Source of the DNA: Streptomyces uncialis
GTDB lineage: Bacteria; Actinomycetota; Actinomycetes; Streptomycetales; Streptomycetaceae
DNA: 64,000 bases
Direction of reading: 5' to 3'
NCBI RefSeq assembly: GCF_036250755.1
Contig: NZ_CP109583.1
Span: 7,868,001 to 7,932,000, forward strand
Of this stretch, positions 51,150 through 59,333 are shown piece after piece. The notes below the pieces were generated by a model. It was not told where the DNA came from, searched no databases, and saw only the letters and a program-made list of their open reading frames with translations. Each line of letters begins with the position of its first letter. The stretch's first letter is position 1. A program made the translations under genes and the position numbers.

Positions 51150-51416
51150 GGCATGTCCCACAGAGGTTGCACCCTGTAGGGCAACCAGCGCACGGCAGAC
51201 CTCTCTCCAGCGATGCGGCCCCTTCGAAGCCGCATCCGTCGGCGTCCTGGATTTCACGTCCGTATGACGTCACCCATTCTCTTTCCTGGACCCGCATCGG
51301 ATTCGCGGCAGGTCAGATTTTCTTTCGCATTCCATCCGGCCCGTTCTTGTGATTCCCCGCGCTGCTCTTCCGCTGCGGGAATTCCTTGATACGTGCCGTA
51401 TCAAGGAAGGTTCTGA

Positions 51417-52943
51417 ATGAACCCCACACGTACGAATGCCCGCTCCTCCCGCACCCGCAGCCGTACAGGCGGCCCCGCTTTCGGCTCCGGCTTCGGCTCC
51501 GGCTCCGGTTCGGGCCGGGGCAGCCGCTTCGGCTCGCCCGCCCCGAGCCGCTCCGGGGGGCCGGGCCGCCCGGGCGGCCACGGCCGGCGGCCGGCGGCGG
51601 TTCAGGGAGAGTTCGCCCTGCCCAAGACGATCACTCCGGCTTTGCCCGCCGTCGAGGCGTTCGCCGACCTCGACATGCCCAGCGGGCTGTTGGCCGCGCT
51701 GACCGCGCAGGGCGTGAGCGTCCCGTTCCCGATCCAGGGCGCGACCCTGCCCAACACCCTCGCGGGCCGCGACGTCCTGGGCCGTGGGCGCACCGGCTCC
51801 GGCAAGACCCTCGCCTTCGGCCTGGCCGTGCTGGCCCGCACCGCGGGACAGCGCGCTGAGCCCCGCCAGCCGCTGGCCCTGGTCCTGGTGCCGACGCGTG
51901 AGCTGGCCCAGCAGGTGACCGACGCGCTCACCCCCTACGCCCGCTCGGTGAAGCTGCGCCTGGCCACCGTCGTCGGCGGAATGCCGGTCGGCAGGCAGGC
52001 CAGTGCCCTGCGCGGTGGCGCGGAGATCGTCGTCGCGACGCCGGGCCGCCTCAAGGACCTCATCGACCGCGGTGACTGCCGGCTGAACCAGGTCGCGATC
52101 ACCGTCCTGGACGAGGCCGACCAGATGGCCGACATGGGCTTCATGCCCCAGGTGACCGCGCTCCTGGACCAGGTCCGCCCCGAAGGTCAGCGGATGCTGT
52201 TCTCCGCCACCCTCGACCGCAACGTCGACCTCCTGGTCCGTCGCTATCTCACCGACCCGGTCGTCCACTCCGTCGACCCGTCCGCAGGTGCGGTCACCAC
52301 CATGGAGCACCACGTACTGCACGTCCACGGCGCCGACAAGCACCGGACGACGACCCAGATCGCGGCGCGCGAGGGCCGGGTGATCATGTTTCTGGACACC
52401 AAGCACGCCGTCGACCGGCTGACGCAGGACCTGCTGAACAGCGGTGTCCGCGCCGCCGCCCTGCACGGCGGGAAGTCCCAGCCGCAGCGCACCCGGACCC
52501 TGGCCCAGTTCAAGACAGGGCATGTCACCGTGCTCGTCGCGACGAACGTCGCGGCGCGCGGCATCCACGTCGACAATCTCGACCTCGTCGTCAACGTCGA
52601 CCCGCCGACCGACCACAAGGACTACCTCCACCGCGGCGGCCGTACCGCGCGAGCAGGCGAGTCCGGCAGCGTCGTCACCCTGGTCACCCCCAACCAGCGC
52701 CGCGACATGACCCGCCTCATGTCGGCCGCCGGCATCGTGCCCCAGACCGCCCAGGTCCGCTCCGGCGAGGAGACACTCAGCCGGATCACCGGCGCACGGA
52801 ACCCTTCCGGCATCCCCGTGACGATCACCGCGCCGGTGGTCGAGCCGCGCAAGCGCAGCGCTGCCTCACGCGGTCGCCGCAGCTCCGCTTCCGCTGCCCG
52901 GCGCGTGATCGTGCGGCAGACCTCCTTCAACGCGGCGGCCTAG
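51417..52943 (+). CDS. DEAD-box RNA helicase
   Basis: This 508-residue helicase has a Q motif FPIQGATLP, motif I GRTGSGKT, Ia PTRELAQQ, Ib TPGRL, II DEAD (VLDEADQMADMGF), III SAT, V ARGIHV and VI HRGGRTARAG. The N-terminal about 65 residues are Gly/Ser/Arg-rich (GSGFGSGSGSGRGSR), as is the basic C-terminal tail, both likely RNA-binding. It would unwind structured RNA, especially in the cold. It lies downstream of the cold-shock gene with its own 326-base leader. ATG at 51417 follows GGAAGG. Confidence 0.95.
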   Translation: MNPTRTNARSSRTRSRTGGPAFGSGFGSGSGSGRGSRFGSPAPSRSGGPGRPGGHGRRPAAVQGEFALPKTITPALPAVEAFADLDMPSGLLAALTAQGVSVPFPIQGATLPNTLAGRDVLGRGRTGSGKTLAFGLAVLARTAGQRAEPRQPLALVLVPTRELAQQVTDALTPYARSVKLRLATVVGGMPVGRQASALRGGAEIVVATPGRLKDLIDRGDCRLNQVAITVLDEADQMADMGFMPQVTALLDQVRPEGQRMLFSATLDRNVDLLVRRYLTDPVVHSVDPSAGAVTTMEHHVLHVHGADKHRTTTQIAAREGRVIMFLDTKHAVDRLTQDLLNSGVRAAALHGGKSQPQRTRTLAQFKTGHVTVLVATNVAARGIHVDNLDLVVNVDPPTDHKDYLHRGGRTARAGESGSVVTLVTPNQRRDMTRLMSAAGIVPQTAQVRSGEETLSRITGARNPSGIPVTITAPVVEPRKRSAASRGRRSSASAARRVIVRQTSFNAAA

Positions 52944-52989
52944 AACCGCCGTGATCAGGAAACTGACACATCTCTGCCGGAGGCACGTT

Positions 52990-53394
52990 TTGACGCTTGT
53001 TCAGATGAAGCTCCGATCGACGAGTGCCACGCCGGTGCGCAGAACGGTGGCCGACGCGAGGGACGCGGCCGGACCGCCGGTCCTCAACGACATGACCTTC
53101 GAGGCGGCCCTGTCCGTCATGGCCGGTGCCCGCGCCGGACACCTGCCCGTCCGCGACAACGGCGACCCGTGCACCGGACTGGTCACCCGGGCTCAGCTCG
53201 CCGCAGTCCGTGACAGCTCCGACCGCACGGACCGGGTTCGGCCGGGCGGCATCCTCGGCGACCGCAGGCCGTTCACCTCGCCGGTGGCCACGATGGCCGA
53301 AGCCGAGCACGCGATGCGCTACCGCTCGCTCGATGCCCTGCCCGTCGTGGACGAACAAGGCATCGCTCCGGGCGCCCTCGCCCTTGCCCGCTGA
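52990..53394 (+). CDS. CBS-domain protein
   Basis: This 134-residue protein carries a pair of CBS motifs. The first has VLNDMTFEAALSVMAGARAG and HLPVRDNGDPCTGLVTRAQL; the second has MAEAEHAMRYRSLDALPVVD. CBS pairs bind adenosyl nucleotides. The start is inferred as TTG at 52990, because GGAGG at 52979-52983 fits it; the ATG at 53005 has no ribosome site. It follows the helicase by 46 bases on the same strand, so it is probably cotranscribed and couples energy state to RNA metabolism (inference). Confidence 0.82.
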   Translation: MTLVQMKLRSTSATPVRRTVADARDAAGPPVLNDMTFEAALSVMAGARAGHLPVRDNGDPCTGLVTRAQLAAVRDSSDRTDRVRPGGILGDRRPFTSPVATMAEAEHAMRYRSLDALPVVDEQGIAPGALALAR

Positions 53395-53444
53395 ACCGCC
53401 TCACCTGGCAGAACCATCCCCAATTCTTCTCCCTGTGAGGCATC

Positions 53445-53756
53445 ATGCGCTGCATCATCGCCCGGTTCCCGTTCGACCTCACCAGGAGCGGCGTCCTGGA
53501 ATCCATGAAAGGCATCAAGCCCGAACAGGTCATCGGCGAGTCCGTCATCATCGGCCGCCGTACCTACCCCGTCAAGCAGGTCGGGCAGGTCATCACACGC
53601 CAGGACCGCCGCGATTTCAGCGCCGGTGAAATCCTCCGGGCCATGACCCGGCTCGGCTTCACCTGCCCCACCCTTCGCCGCACCACCGCGCCCCTCCCCG
53701 CCCTCACCCCGTCCCAGCAGGCTTCCGCGCTGCTCGGCCCCCCTGCCGCCGTCTGA
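53445..53756 (+). CDS. SCO5918 family protein
   Basis: This 103-residue protein starts MRCIIARFPFDLTRSGVLES, with the continuing core KGIKPEQVIGESVIIGRRTY and PVKQVGQVITRQDRRDFSAG. It resembles the small Streptomyces protein annotated SCO5918, whose function is unknown. GTGAGG precedes the ATG. Position at the end of the cold-shock/helicase/CBS run supports identity by synteny. The basic beta-rich core followed by a helix could bind RNA, but this is speculative. Decayed mobile DNA begins directly after it. Confidence 0.8.
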   Translation: MRCIIARFPFDLTRSGVLESMKGIKPEQVIGESVIIGRRTYPVKQVGQVITRQDRRDFSAGEILRAMTRLGFTCPTLRRTTAPLPALTPSQQASALLGPPAAV

Positions 53757-53908
53757 CCGATGTGCAGGCGTCAGCCGCCACCAGAACAGTGGTGAGGCCG
53801 ACCTGGAACGCATCCGCGTTGACCCCGCCTTGGGCAAGGACCTGGCCACGGAAGCGGAACCGGTTCACCTGACCCCGGTCTTCGATCCGCCGCGACGAAC
53901 GAACAGGC

Positions 53909-54250
53909 GCTTGGGAGGTCGCGGCGATCCCCGAGGCCAGCATCCGCCTCTTCAGCCAGCGCGACAACCAGGTTCGCGACCTGCTGACAAGGCTCGGCAT
54001 CGACTACGACAGCGCCACCACCCGCGAGCGGACCACCGGCTCCACGGCATCCAAGGCCGCGAAGAACGGAGAAGCCGCAAGCGTCGCGGACGACGGTACT
54101 GCGCGACTGTTGGCAGGCCGATGCGGACCGCGGTCGTGGGCCCGGACACGGTGGCGAAGACCGTTTCCACCATCGAGGCCCAGCAGGGGTTCGAGTTCTC
54201 CGCCGAGCAGCGCGCCGTACTGGAACGTCTGCTCACCGCCCGGCACGGTT
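53909..54250 (+). pseudogene. Remnant of MobF/TrwC-type conjugative relaxase
   Basis: One frame reads AWEVAAIPEASIRLFSQRDN, QVRDLLTRLGIDYDSATTRE, and another, after a shift near 54118, reads DTVAKTVSTIEAQQGFEFSA, EQRAVLERLLTARHG. This is the pattern between the relaxase and helicase parts of MobF proteins. Both ends are missing. It is evidence of a past integrative conjugative element or plasmid. Confidence 0.5.
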
Positions 54251-54391
54251 CATCCGTGTGCCCAGGCCCAGTTCGTTCCCACCGGCATCGGCCAGGGTGA
54301 GGTCGACGGCCGCCAACGCGGACCCGAAGCGAATGGCCGCGAATGCATCACGCAGGTGTCGGAGCTGGTGGCGCAGGAACATCCGATCCTC

Positions 54392-54866
54392 CTAGGGAAC
54401 ATCCGCGCGCTCTATCCGCAGGTCCGCCCGGCCGAAGACATCGAAACGAGGCAGCCGGAGCTCACTCGGCGGTTTCGGAGAGTGCAAGGTCGCGAGGGCA
54501 CTACCCAGCTCTCCGTAGGTCGCCTTCCGGTTCTCTGCGGTAATCAGATGCCAGAAGGTGACCGGGTGGCCGCCGACCACCACGGGCTGGTCGACGTCCT
54601 CAAGAACTCGTGCCGCGGCAATGCCCTCCCCGATGCGCCGGCGGGAGACGGCCACCTCGTTGACCACCCTCGGGCAAGTACTCCGCAGACCTCGCGATCC
54701 GCACCACCACCGGCGCACTGGCCAACCGGAACAGCGCGTTCTCACCGACACGGATGAGGACCGCGCCCCGGTCGTCCAGACCGACGGCCTCGCATGCCAG
54801 CTTCAGCAGCCGTACGGCGGTCGCGGACGTGAGCCCCGCTCCCGCCCCGCCGACATCACTTGCCAT
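54392..54866 (-). pseudogene. Frameshifted aminoglycoside phosphotransferase-like gene
   Basis: The N-part (MASDVGGAGAGLTSATAVRL, VGENALFRLASAPVVVRIAR) and, in another frame after about 54668, NEVAVSRRRIGEGIAAARVL and VVVGGHPVTFWHLITAENRK form the N-lobe of an APH-type phosphotransferase. A one-base indel at the LPE/VNEVAV junction breaks the gene, and it stops near 54392 before the catalytic loop. It is inactive. Confidence 0.7.
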
Positions 54867-55064
54867 CTCGCAACGCACTCTCCTCGGAGCACGGTGGCCG
54901 ACTCACCCTGACCCGGCTACCCCACCGACGGTACCCACGCCGATGAAATCAACGCGAAGCCGACCCGGCTGAGAAGTGACTGAGAATTTCTTCCCGGCCT
55001 ACCCGTTGTTATAGGCCGCATGGACAATGCGGCGATCCTGGCAAGCATCGGTCGGAGGAGAAGA

Positions 55065-55340
55065 ATGAAGCGACACACCGGCGTGCCGTGGGGTCTGACG
55101 CGTATGGAGCCCTACCCGACCCTGAGCAGGCGGACCGCGACCCTCGTGGGTCTGGACCCGGATTCCCAGACGGCGGTCTACGCGGACCCGGCGGGGGAGC
55201 GGTTGGAGATGGGCAGGTACTCGACGCACCGCGGCGTCGGGACCGGGACCTCCACCAACCCGGGTGACGGCGCGGGCCCCGACGTGCGGGACGAGGATCA
55301 CGATCAGCGGACGGAGGAGGACGATGACCGTGAGTACTGA
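55065..55340 (+). CDS. tgmA: ATP-grasp-modified RiPP precursor (graspetide precursor)
   Basis: This 91-residue precursor contains the TgmA leader signature VPWGLTRMEPYPTLSRR (about 7-23). The C-terminal core is Thr/Ser-rich then acidic (YSTHRGVGTGTSTNPGDG, then DEDHDQRTEEDDD). Thr/Ser hydroxyls would be joined to Asp/Glu side chains by the ATP-grasp ligase to form ester macrocycles. GGAGGAG precedes the ATG. The 3' end overlaps tgmB by 17 bases. The leader-core boundary is not certain; the core probably begins after the RYSTHRG segment. Confidence 0.85.
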   Translation: MKRHTGVPWGLTRMEPYPTLSRRTATLVGLDPDSQTAVYADPAGERLEMGRYSTHRGVGTGTSTNPGDGAGPDVRDEDHDQRTEEDDDREY

Positions 55341-56289
55341 TCCTGCTGTCGTGGTGCTCACGGAGCCGGCCGACCCGACAGCCGACCTGGTGATCACCGA
55401 ACTGAACAGCCGTCGGGTTCCCGTCGTTCGGCTCGATCCGGGGACGGACGCGGTGACGTTCTCGGCGTTCGTGCCGACGGGGCGGTCGTGGACGGGGTCC
55501 CTGACGACCGGCCGCGGCCGCGTCCTCGATCTCGGCAGCGTGCGCTCGGTCTACTACCGGAGACCGTCCCCGTACACCGCGCCGGAGCACCTTGATGCCC
55601 AGGAGCGGGCCTTCGTCACCGCGCACGCGCGGCACGGACTGGGCGGCGTCCTGGGAGCGCTCGACTGTCTCTACGTGAACCATCCCCACCGCAACCTGGC
55701 CGCCGGATACAAGCCGCACCAGATCGCGGAGGCCGCGCGTGCCGGCCTGTCCGTCCCTCCGACCCTGATCACGAACGATCCCGCCGAGGCCGCCGCATTC
55801 GCTGCGGAGTTCGGGCCGGTCGTCTACAAACCGCTTCGGTCCACCGCCTACGTCGAGGACGGCGAGCACCGGACCATCTGGGTACGGCAGGTCGACCCGG
55901 CGGAGATCGGCGATGGAGTGGCGGCCTGTCCGCACCTCTTCCAGCAGGCCGTGGCCAAGGTGGCCGACATCCGGGTCGCGGCCGTCGGCGGCCGGCTGTT
56001 CGCCAGCCGTATCACCGTGGACGGCGACCACCTCGACTGGCGCTGGGACTACGACCGGATCGCGTTCGACCCCATCGCCGTGCCCGCAGACGTGCAGGCC
56101 GGCATTGAGCGACTCATGCACCGGCTGGGCCTGGTCTTCGGCGCATTCGACTTCGGGCTCGGCCACGACGGCCGCTGGTGGATGTACGAGATCAACCCGA
56201 ACGGGCAGTTCGCATTCGTGGACCCGCCGACCTGCACCGCCATCGTCGGCGCACTCGCCGACGTACTGGAGAAGGGCGTTCCCGCCTGA
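55324..56289 (+). CDS. tgmB: ATP-grasp ribosomal peptide maturase
   Basis: This 321-residue ATP-grasp ligase belongs to the graspetide (MvdD/TgmB) class. The N-lobe is VVVLTEPADPTADLVITELN, with an YYRRPSPY motif near 78. The central ATP-grasp has VVYKPLRSTAY (ATP-binding Lys), QQAVAKVADIRVAAVGGRLF and the metal site DFGLGHDGRWWMYEINPNGQ (Glu and Asn ligands). ATG at 55324 has GGAGGAGG upstream. It forms macrolactone/lactam crosslinks in TgmA. The methyltransferase partner that normally follows is broken. Confidence 0.92.
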   Translation: MTVSTDPAVVVLTEPADPTADLVITELNSRRVPVVRLDPGTDAVTFSAFVPTGRSWTGSLTTGRGRVLDLGSVRSVYYRRPSPYTAPEHLDAQERAFVTAHARHGLGGVLGALDCLYVNHPHRNLAAGYKPHQIAEAARAGLSVPPTLITNDPAEAAAFAAEFGPVVYKPLRSTAYVEDGEHRTIWVRQVDPAEIGDGVAACPHLFQQAVAKVADIRVAAVGGRLFASRITVDGDHLDWRWDYDRIAFDPIAVPADVQAGIERLMHRLGLVFGAFDFGLGHDGRWWMYEINPNGQFAFVDPPTCTAIVGALADVLEKGVPA

Positions 56290-56621
56290 CCGACCCCGCC
56301 ACCCAGGCCCCGAAGCGCTCGCGGCCCGGCTGCGCGAGCAACTGGCCGACCGGTTGGAGGACGCGGGGCTGCCGCGATCGGACGTCCGGCGATCGGCCGT
56401 CTCGGCGGTACCCCGCGAGGTGTTCGTCCCTGCGTTCTTCCGCCACGGCGACGGACCCCAGGGGACCGTCCGGACTCCCACGGCGCCCGGCACCGAAGGC
56501 GCCTGCACCTGACTGGGGGAGGTGTACGCGGACGAGACCCTGGTCACCCAGCTCGACGGCGACGTGCACCCCGGCGACACCGACGGCCCGGTCACCGGGG
56601 AGCCGACCTCCTCGTCCCCCC
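56286..56621 (+). pseudogene. tgmC: Truncated protein-L-isoaspartate-type methyltransferase of tgm cluster
   Basis: Only the N-terminal about 110 codons remain: LAARLREQLADRLEDAGLPR, SAVSAVPREVFVPAFFRH, then VYADETLVTQLDGDVHPGDT and VTGEPTSSSP. Lesions are a CTG where the start should be, a frameshift near 56311, an in-frame TGA at 56510-56512, and truncation at the TSSS motif before the SAM-binding domain. In related clusters this enzyme converts a core Asp to aspartimide, so that step should be missing here. Confidence 0.8.
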
Positions 56622-56636
56622 TGCATCGAGCCGCGT

Positions 56637-56874
56637 CATGAAGGGGCGAAGGCGTGGCAGTGGGAGGCGGCGCGAAGGGACGGCTTCCATGTACTGCGGC
56701 ACACCTGTGCCTCGGTCATGCTGGAGGCGGGGGAGTCCCTGGTGACCCTGGCGCGAGGGCTCGGGCCTTCCTTCGCCGACCGTCACGCTGAGCTACTACG
56801 CTCACTTCATGCCGGAAGCGGGAGCCAAAGGGCGCACCGTCATCGACGGAGTCCTGGGGAGCCGGAGAGAGTGA
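56637..56874 (+). pseudogene. C-terminal remnant of tyrosine recombinase (integrase)
   Basis: The frame reads WEAARRDGFHVLRHTCASVM, LEAGESLVTLARGLG, then shifts near 56766 and reads PTVTLSYYAHFMPEAGAKGR, TVIDGVLGSRRE. HxLRH and the nucleophile-type SYYAH of phage integrases are visible. The N-terminal three quarters are lost. It abuts the truncated tgmC, implying that an element recombined here. Confidence 0.82.
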
Positions 56875-56956
56875 CGTGCCCGTGGAAACTCCCCAGATCC
56901 TCCCCGGGGCTGGTGGGGGTGGGACGCGCCTGGTCGCACGGTCCGACTCGGTCTGC

Positions 56957-56993
56957 TGATTCACAGGGAGTCGCGCCGTATAGCCTGGGGAAA
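56957..56993 (+). promoter_or_regulatory. Leaderless promoter of HipA-like gene
   Basis: TATAGC at 56979-56984 lies 8 bases before the ATG, with TGATTC at 56958-56963 as a possible -35. This leaves almost no 5' untranslated region. The same block is copied in two pieces at 21696-21720 and 23881-23910. Confidence 0.6.
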
Positions 56994-57820
56994 TGCTGAG
57001 AGAGGTCGCGGCGACGCGCTATGTCACGCCCCTTCGTGAGGGGGGATCGCTGCCCGGTGTGGTCGAGGCCGACGATCTCGGTACGTACGCCATGAAGTTC
57101 ACCGGCGCCGGACAGGGCCGCAAGACCCTGGTCGCCGAGGTGCTGTGCGCGGGGCTGGCGCGGCGTCTGGGGCTGCGGGTGCCGGAACTCGCCGGGCTCG
57201 TGCTCGACCCCGTCCTCGGCCTGGGGGAGCCAGACCCCGAGGTGCAGGAACTCCTGAGGTCCAGCGGCGGGCTCAACCTCGGGGTGGAGTTCCTGTCGGG
57301 AGCCCTCGGCTTCGACGCGCTGGCCTATACGGTCGACGCCCGCGAGGCCGGACGCGTCGTCTGGTTCGACGCGCTCGTCAACAACGTCGACCGTTCGTGG
57401 CGCAACCCCAATATGCTCGTCTGGCAGGGCGACCTCTGGCTCATCGACCACGGAGCCACTCTCATCTGGCACCACAACTGGCCCACCGCCGCCGCCTCCG
57501 CGGCCCGGCCCTACGACGCCTCCGACCACGCGCTCGCGCCCTTCGCCCCCGATGTGGCCGCCGCCGCCCGGGAACTGGCGCCCCAGGTGACCGCGAGCCT
57601 GCTCACCGAGGTGGCCGCCGAGGTACCGGACACCTGGCTCACCGGCGAACCGGGCTTCGACAGCCCCGACGCCGTACGCGACGCGTATGTGGCCGCGCTG
57701 CTGCCCCGCGCGCGGGACATCCACCAGCGCGTCACCCTCGGACCACCGGACCAGCGACTGCGCGCCCGTCCCACCGGCTGGCCGACGGACACCGGCCCGG
57801 CCCGGGAGGCCGTCCGATGA
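56993..57820 (+). CDS. HipA-like kinase family protein
   Basis: This 275-residue protein of the short HipA-like family starts MLREVAATRYVTPLREGGSL. The N-lobe has DDLGTYAMKFTGAGQGRKTL, with Lys as ATP contact. The catalytic loop is VWFDALVNNVDRSWRNPNML (Asp/Asn), and the metal Asp is in LWLIDHGATLIWHH. It is much shorter than classic HipA toxins and has no HipB antitoxin. The stop overlaps the DUF3037 gene by ATGA. The message looks leaderless. Role unknown; it may be a stand-alone regulator. Confidence 0.85.
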   Translation: MLREVAATRYVTPLREGGSLPGVVEADDLGTYAMKFTGAGQGRKTLVAEVLCAGLARRLGLRVPELAGLVLDPVLGLGEPDPEVQELLRSSGGLNLGVEFLSGALGFDALAYTVDAREAGRVVWFDALVNNVDRSWRNPNMLVWQGDLWLIDHGATLIWHHNWPTAAASAARPYDASDHALAPFAPDVAAAARELAPQVTASLLTEVAAEVPDTWLTGEPGFDSPDAVRDAYVAALLPRARDIHQRVTLGPPDQRLRARPTGWPTDTGPAREAVR

Positions 57821-58200
57821 CCGCACGGGACGTCTTCGAGTACGCGCTGCTGCGCGTGGTGCCCCGGATCGAACGGGGCGAGCGGATCAACGCGGGTGTG
57901 ATCGTCTACTGCCGCGCCCGGTCGTTCGTCGCCGCGCGCACCGCGCTGGACGAGGCGCGGCTGCTGGCCCTGGATCCGGCGGTGGACCTGGCGGGCGTCC
58001 GGGCCGCGCTGCGCGCCGTCGAGGACGTGTGCCTGGGCGGTGACCCGGCGGGCCAGGCCGCGCGGGACGACGCCGGACGGCGGTTCCGCTGGCTGGTCGC
58101 CCCCCGGTCCACCGTGGTCCAGCCGGGTCCCGTCCACACCGGACTCACCGTCGACCCCGGCGCCGAGACGGAACGGCTGCTGGACCTGCTCGTACGCTGA
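57817..58200 (+). CDS. DUF3037 family protein
   Basis: This 127-residue protein starts MTARDVFEYALLRVVPRIER, with a GERINAGVIVYCRARSFVAA core and a RFRWLVAPRSTVVQPGPVHT end, the DUF3037 pattern. Its ATG overlaps the HipA-like stop by 4 bases, so the two are coupled and probably act together. Function is unknown. The conserved pairing suggests a two-component module distinct from HipBA. Confidence 0.88.
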   Translation: MTARDVFEYALLRVVPRIERGERINAGVIVYCRARSFVAARTALDEARLLALDPAVDLAGVRAALRAVEDVCLGGDPAGQAARDDAGRRFRWLVAPRSTVVQPGPVHTGLTVDPGAETERLLDLLVR

Positions 58201-58463
58201 CGCGCTCCCGCGCGGGGGACCGCCGCGGTCCGATCGCGCTGTCCGACGGCCGGCGGGACGCGCCTCGCGCGCCGGGCCCGAGCCCGACCCGGCCTCACCT
58301 TGGACGCGACGGCCGGGACCCGCCCCCACGCGCGGGACCCCCGCCCCCGGCCTGCGTCCCCGCGCGCGGGACCCGTCGCGGACCGCACCGGACCGAGCCG
58401 GACGATGGATGCCGTTGACACCGGGTGCCAGGGCTTCTAGCGTCACGTCTGCCGTGGGTACTA

Positions 58464-58473
58464 AGCGGCCGCT
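58464..58473. promoter_or_regulatory. Palindrome before SDR operon
   Basis: AGCGGCCGCT is a perfect 10-bp palindrome within ACTAAGCGGCCGCTCACC, 82 bases before the first SDR gene. TAAGCGnnCGCTnA-type sites occur, as I remember, before fatty-acid-metabolism genes in Streptomyces under TetR-family control. The rest of the 354-base spacer (58201-58554) holds nothing else clear. Confidence 0.45.
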
Positions 58474-58554
58474 CACCCGAAGAGCGTACGGTGAGGGGCG
58501 CGCCACGGCGTTCGTACGAAGCGGAACAGAGCTTTTCCGAGGGCGAGGAGCAGC

Positions 58555-59316
58555 ATGTCCACCACTGAGCAGCGTGTGGCCGTAGTGACGGGAGCCGCGC
58601 GGGGTATCGGCGCGGCGACCGCCGTGCGGCTGGCCGCCGAGGGCCGGGCCGTGGCCGTCATCGACCTCGACGAGGCGGCCTGCGCGGACACCGTCGGGCG
58701 GATCACCGCCGCGGGCGGCACGGCGATCGCGGTGGGCTGCGATGTCACCGACGAGGCGCGGGTCGAGGCGGCCGTCGCCCGGATCGCCGCGGAACTCGGC
58801 CCGCCGACCGTGCTGGTGAACAACGCGGGCGTGCTCCGGGACAATCTGCTCTTCAAGATGAGCGCCACCGACTGGGACACCGTCATGAACGTGCATCTGC
58901 GCGGCGCGTTCCTGATGGCCAAGGCGTGCCAGAAGCACATGGTGGACGCCGGCTTCGGCCGGATCGTCAACCTCTCCTCCTCGTCCGCCCTCGGCAACCG
59001 GGGCCAGGCCAACTACGCGGCGGCCAAGTCCGGCCTCCAGGGCTTCACCAAGACCCTCGCGATCGAACTGGGCAAGTTCGGTGTCACCGCGAACGCCGTC
59101 GCCCCCGGGTTCATCGTCACCGAGATGACCAAGGCCACCGCCGCCCGGGTCGGTATGGGCTTCGAGGACTTCCAGGCCGCCGCCGCGACCCAGATCCCCG
59201 TCCAGCGCGTCGGCCACCCCGACGACATCGCGGGCGCCATCGCCTTCTTCACCGGCGACGACGCGGGCTTCGTCTCGGGCCAGGTCCTGTACGTGGCCGG
59301 CGGCCCGCTCAACTGA
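58555..59316 (+). CDS. fabG: SDR oxidoreductase, 3-oxoacyl-ACP reductase type
   Basis: This 253-residue short-chain dehydrogenase has a cofactor loop TGAARGIGAATA, NNAGV, catalytic Ser in NLSSSSALGNRGQ, and YAAAKSGLQG (Tyr/Lys). It ends with FVSGQVLYVAGGPLN. GAGGAG precedes the ATG. It reduces or oxidises 3-hydroxy/oxo-acyl substrates; FabG is the nearest family name, but a beta-oxidation role is equally possible. A second SDR gene follows after 17 bases, forming an operon. Confidence 0.88.
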   Translation: MSTTEQRVAVVTGAARGIGAATAVRLAAEGRAVAVIDLDEAACADTVGRITAAGGTAIAVGCDVTDEARVEAAVARIAAELGPPTVLVNNAGVLRDNLLFKMSATDWDTVMNVHLRGAFLMAKACQKHMVDAGFGRIVNLSSSSALGNRGQANYAAAKSGLQGFTKTLAIELGKFGVTANAVAPGFIVTEMTKATAARVGMGFEDFQAAAATQIPVQRVGHPDDIAGAIAFFTGDDAGFVSGQVLYVAGGPLN

Positions 59317-59333
59317 ACCGGAGGACGGTACGG

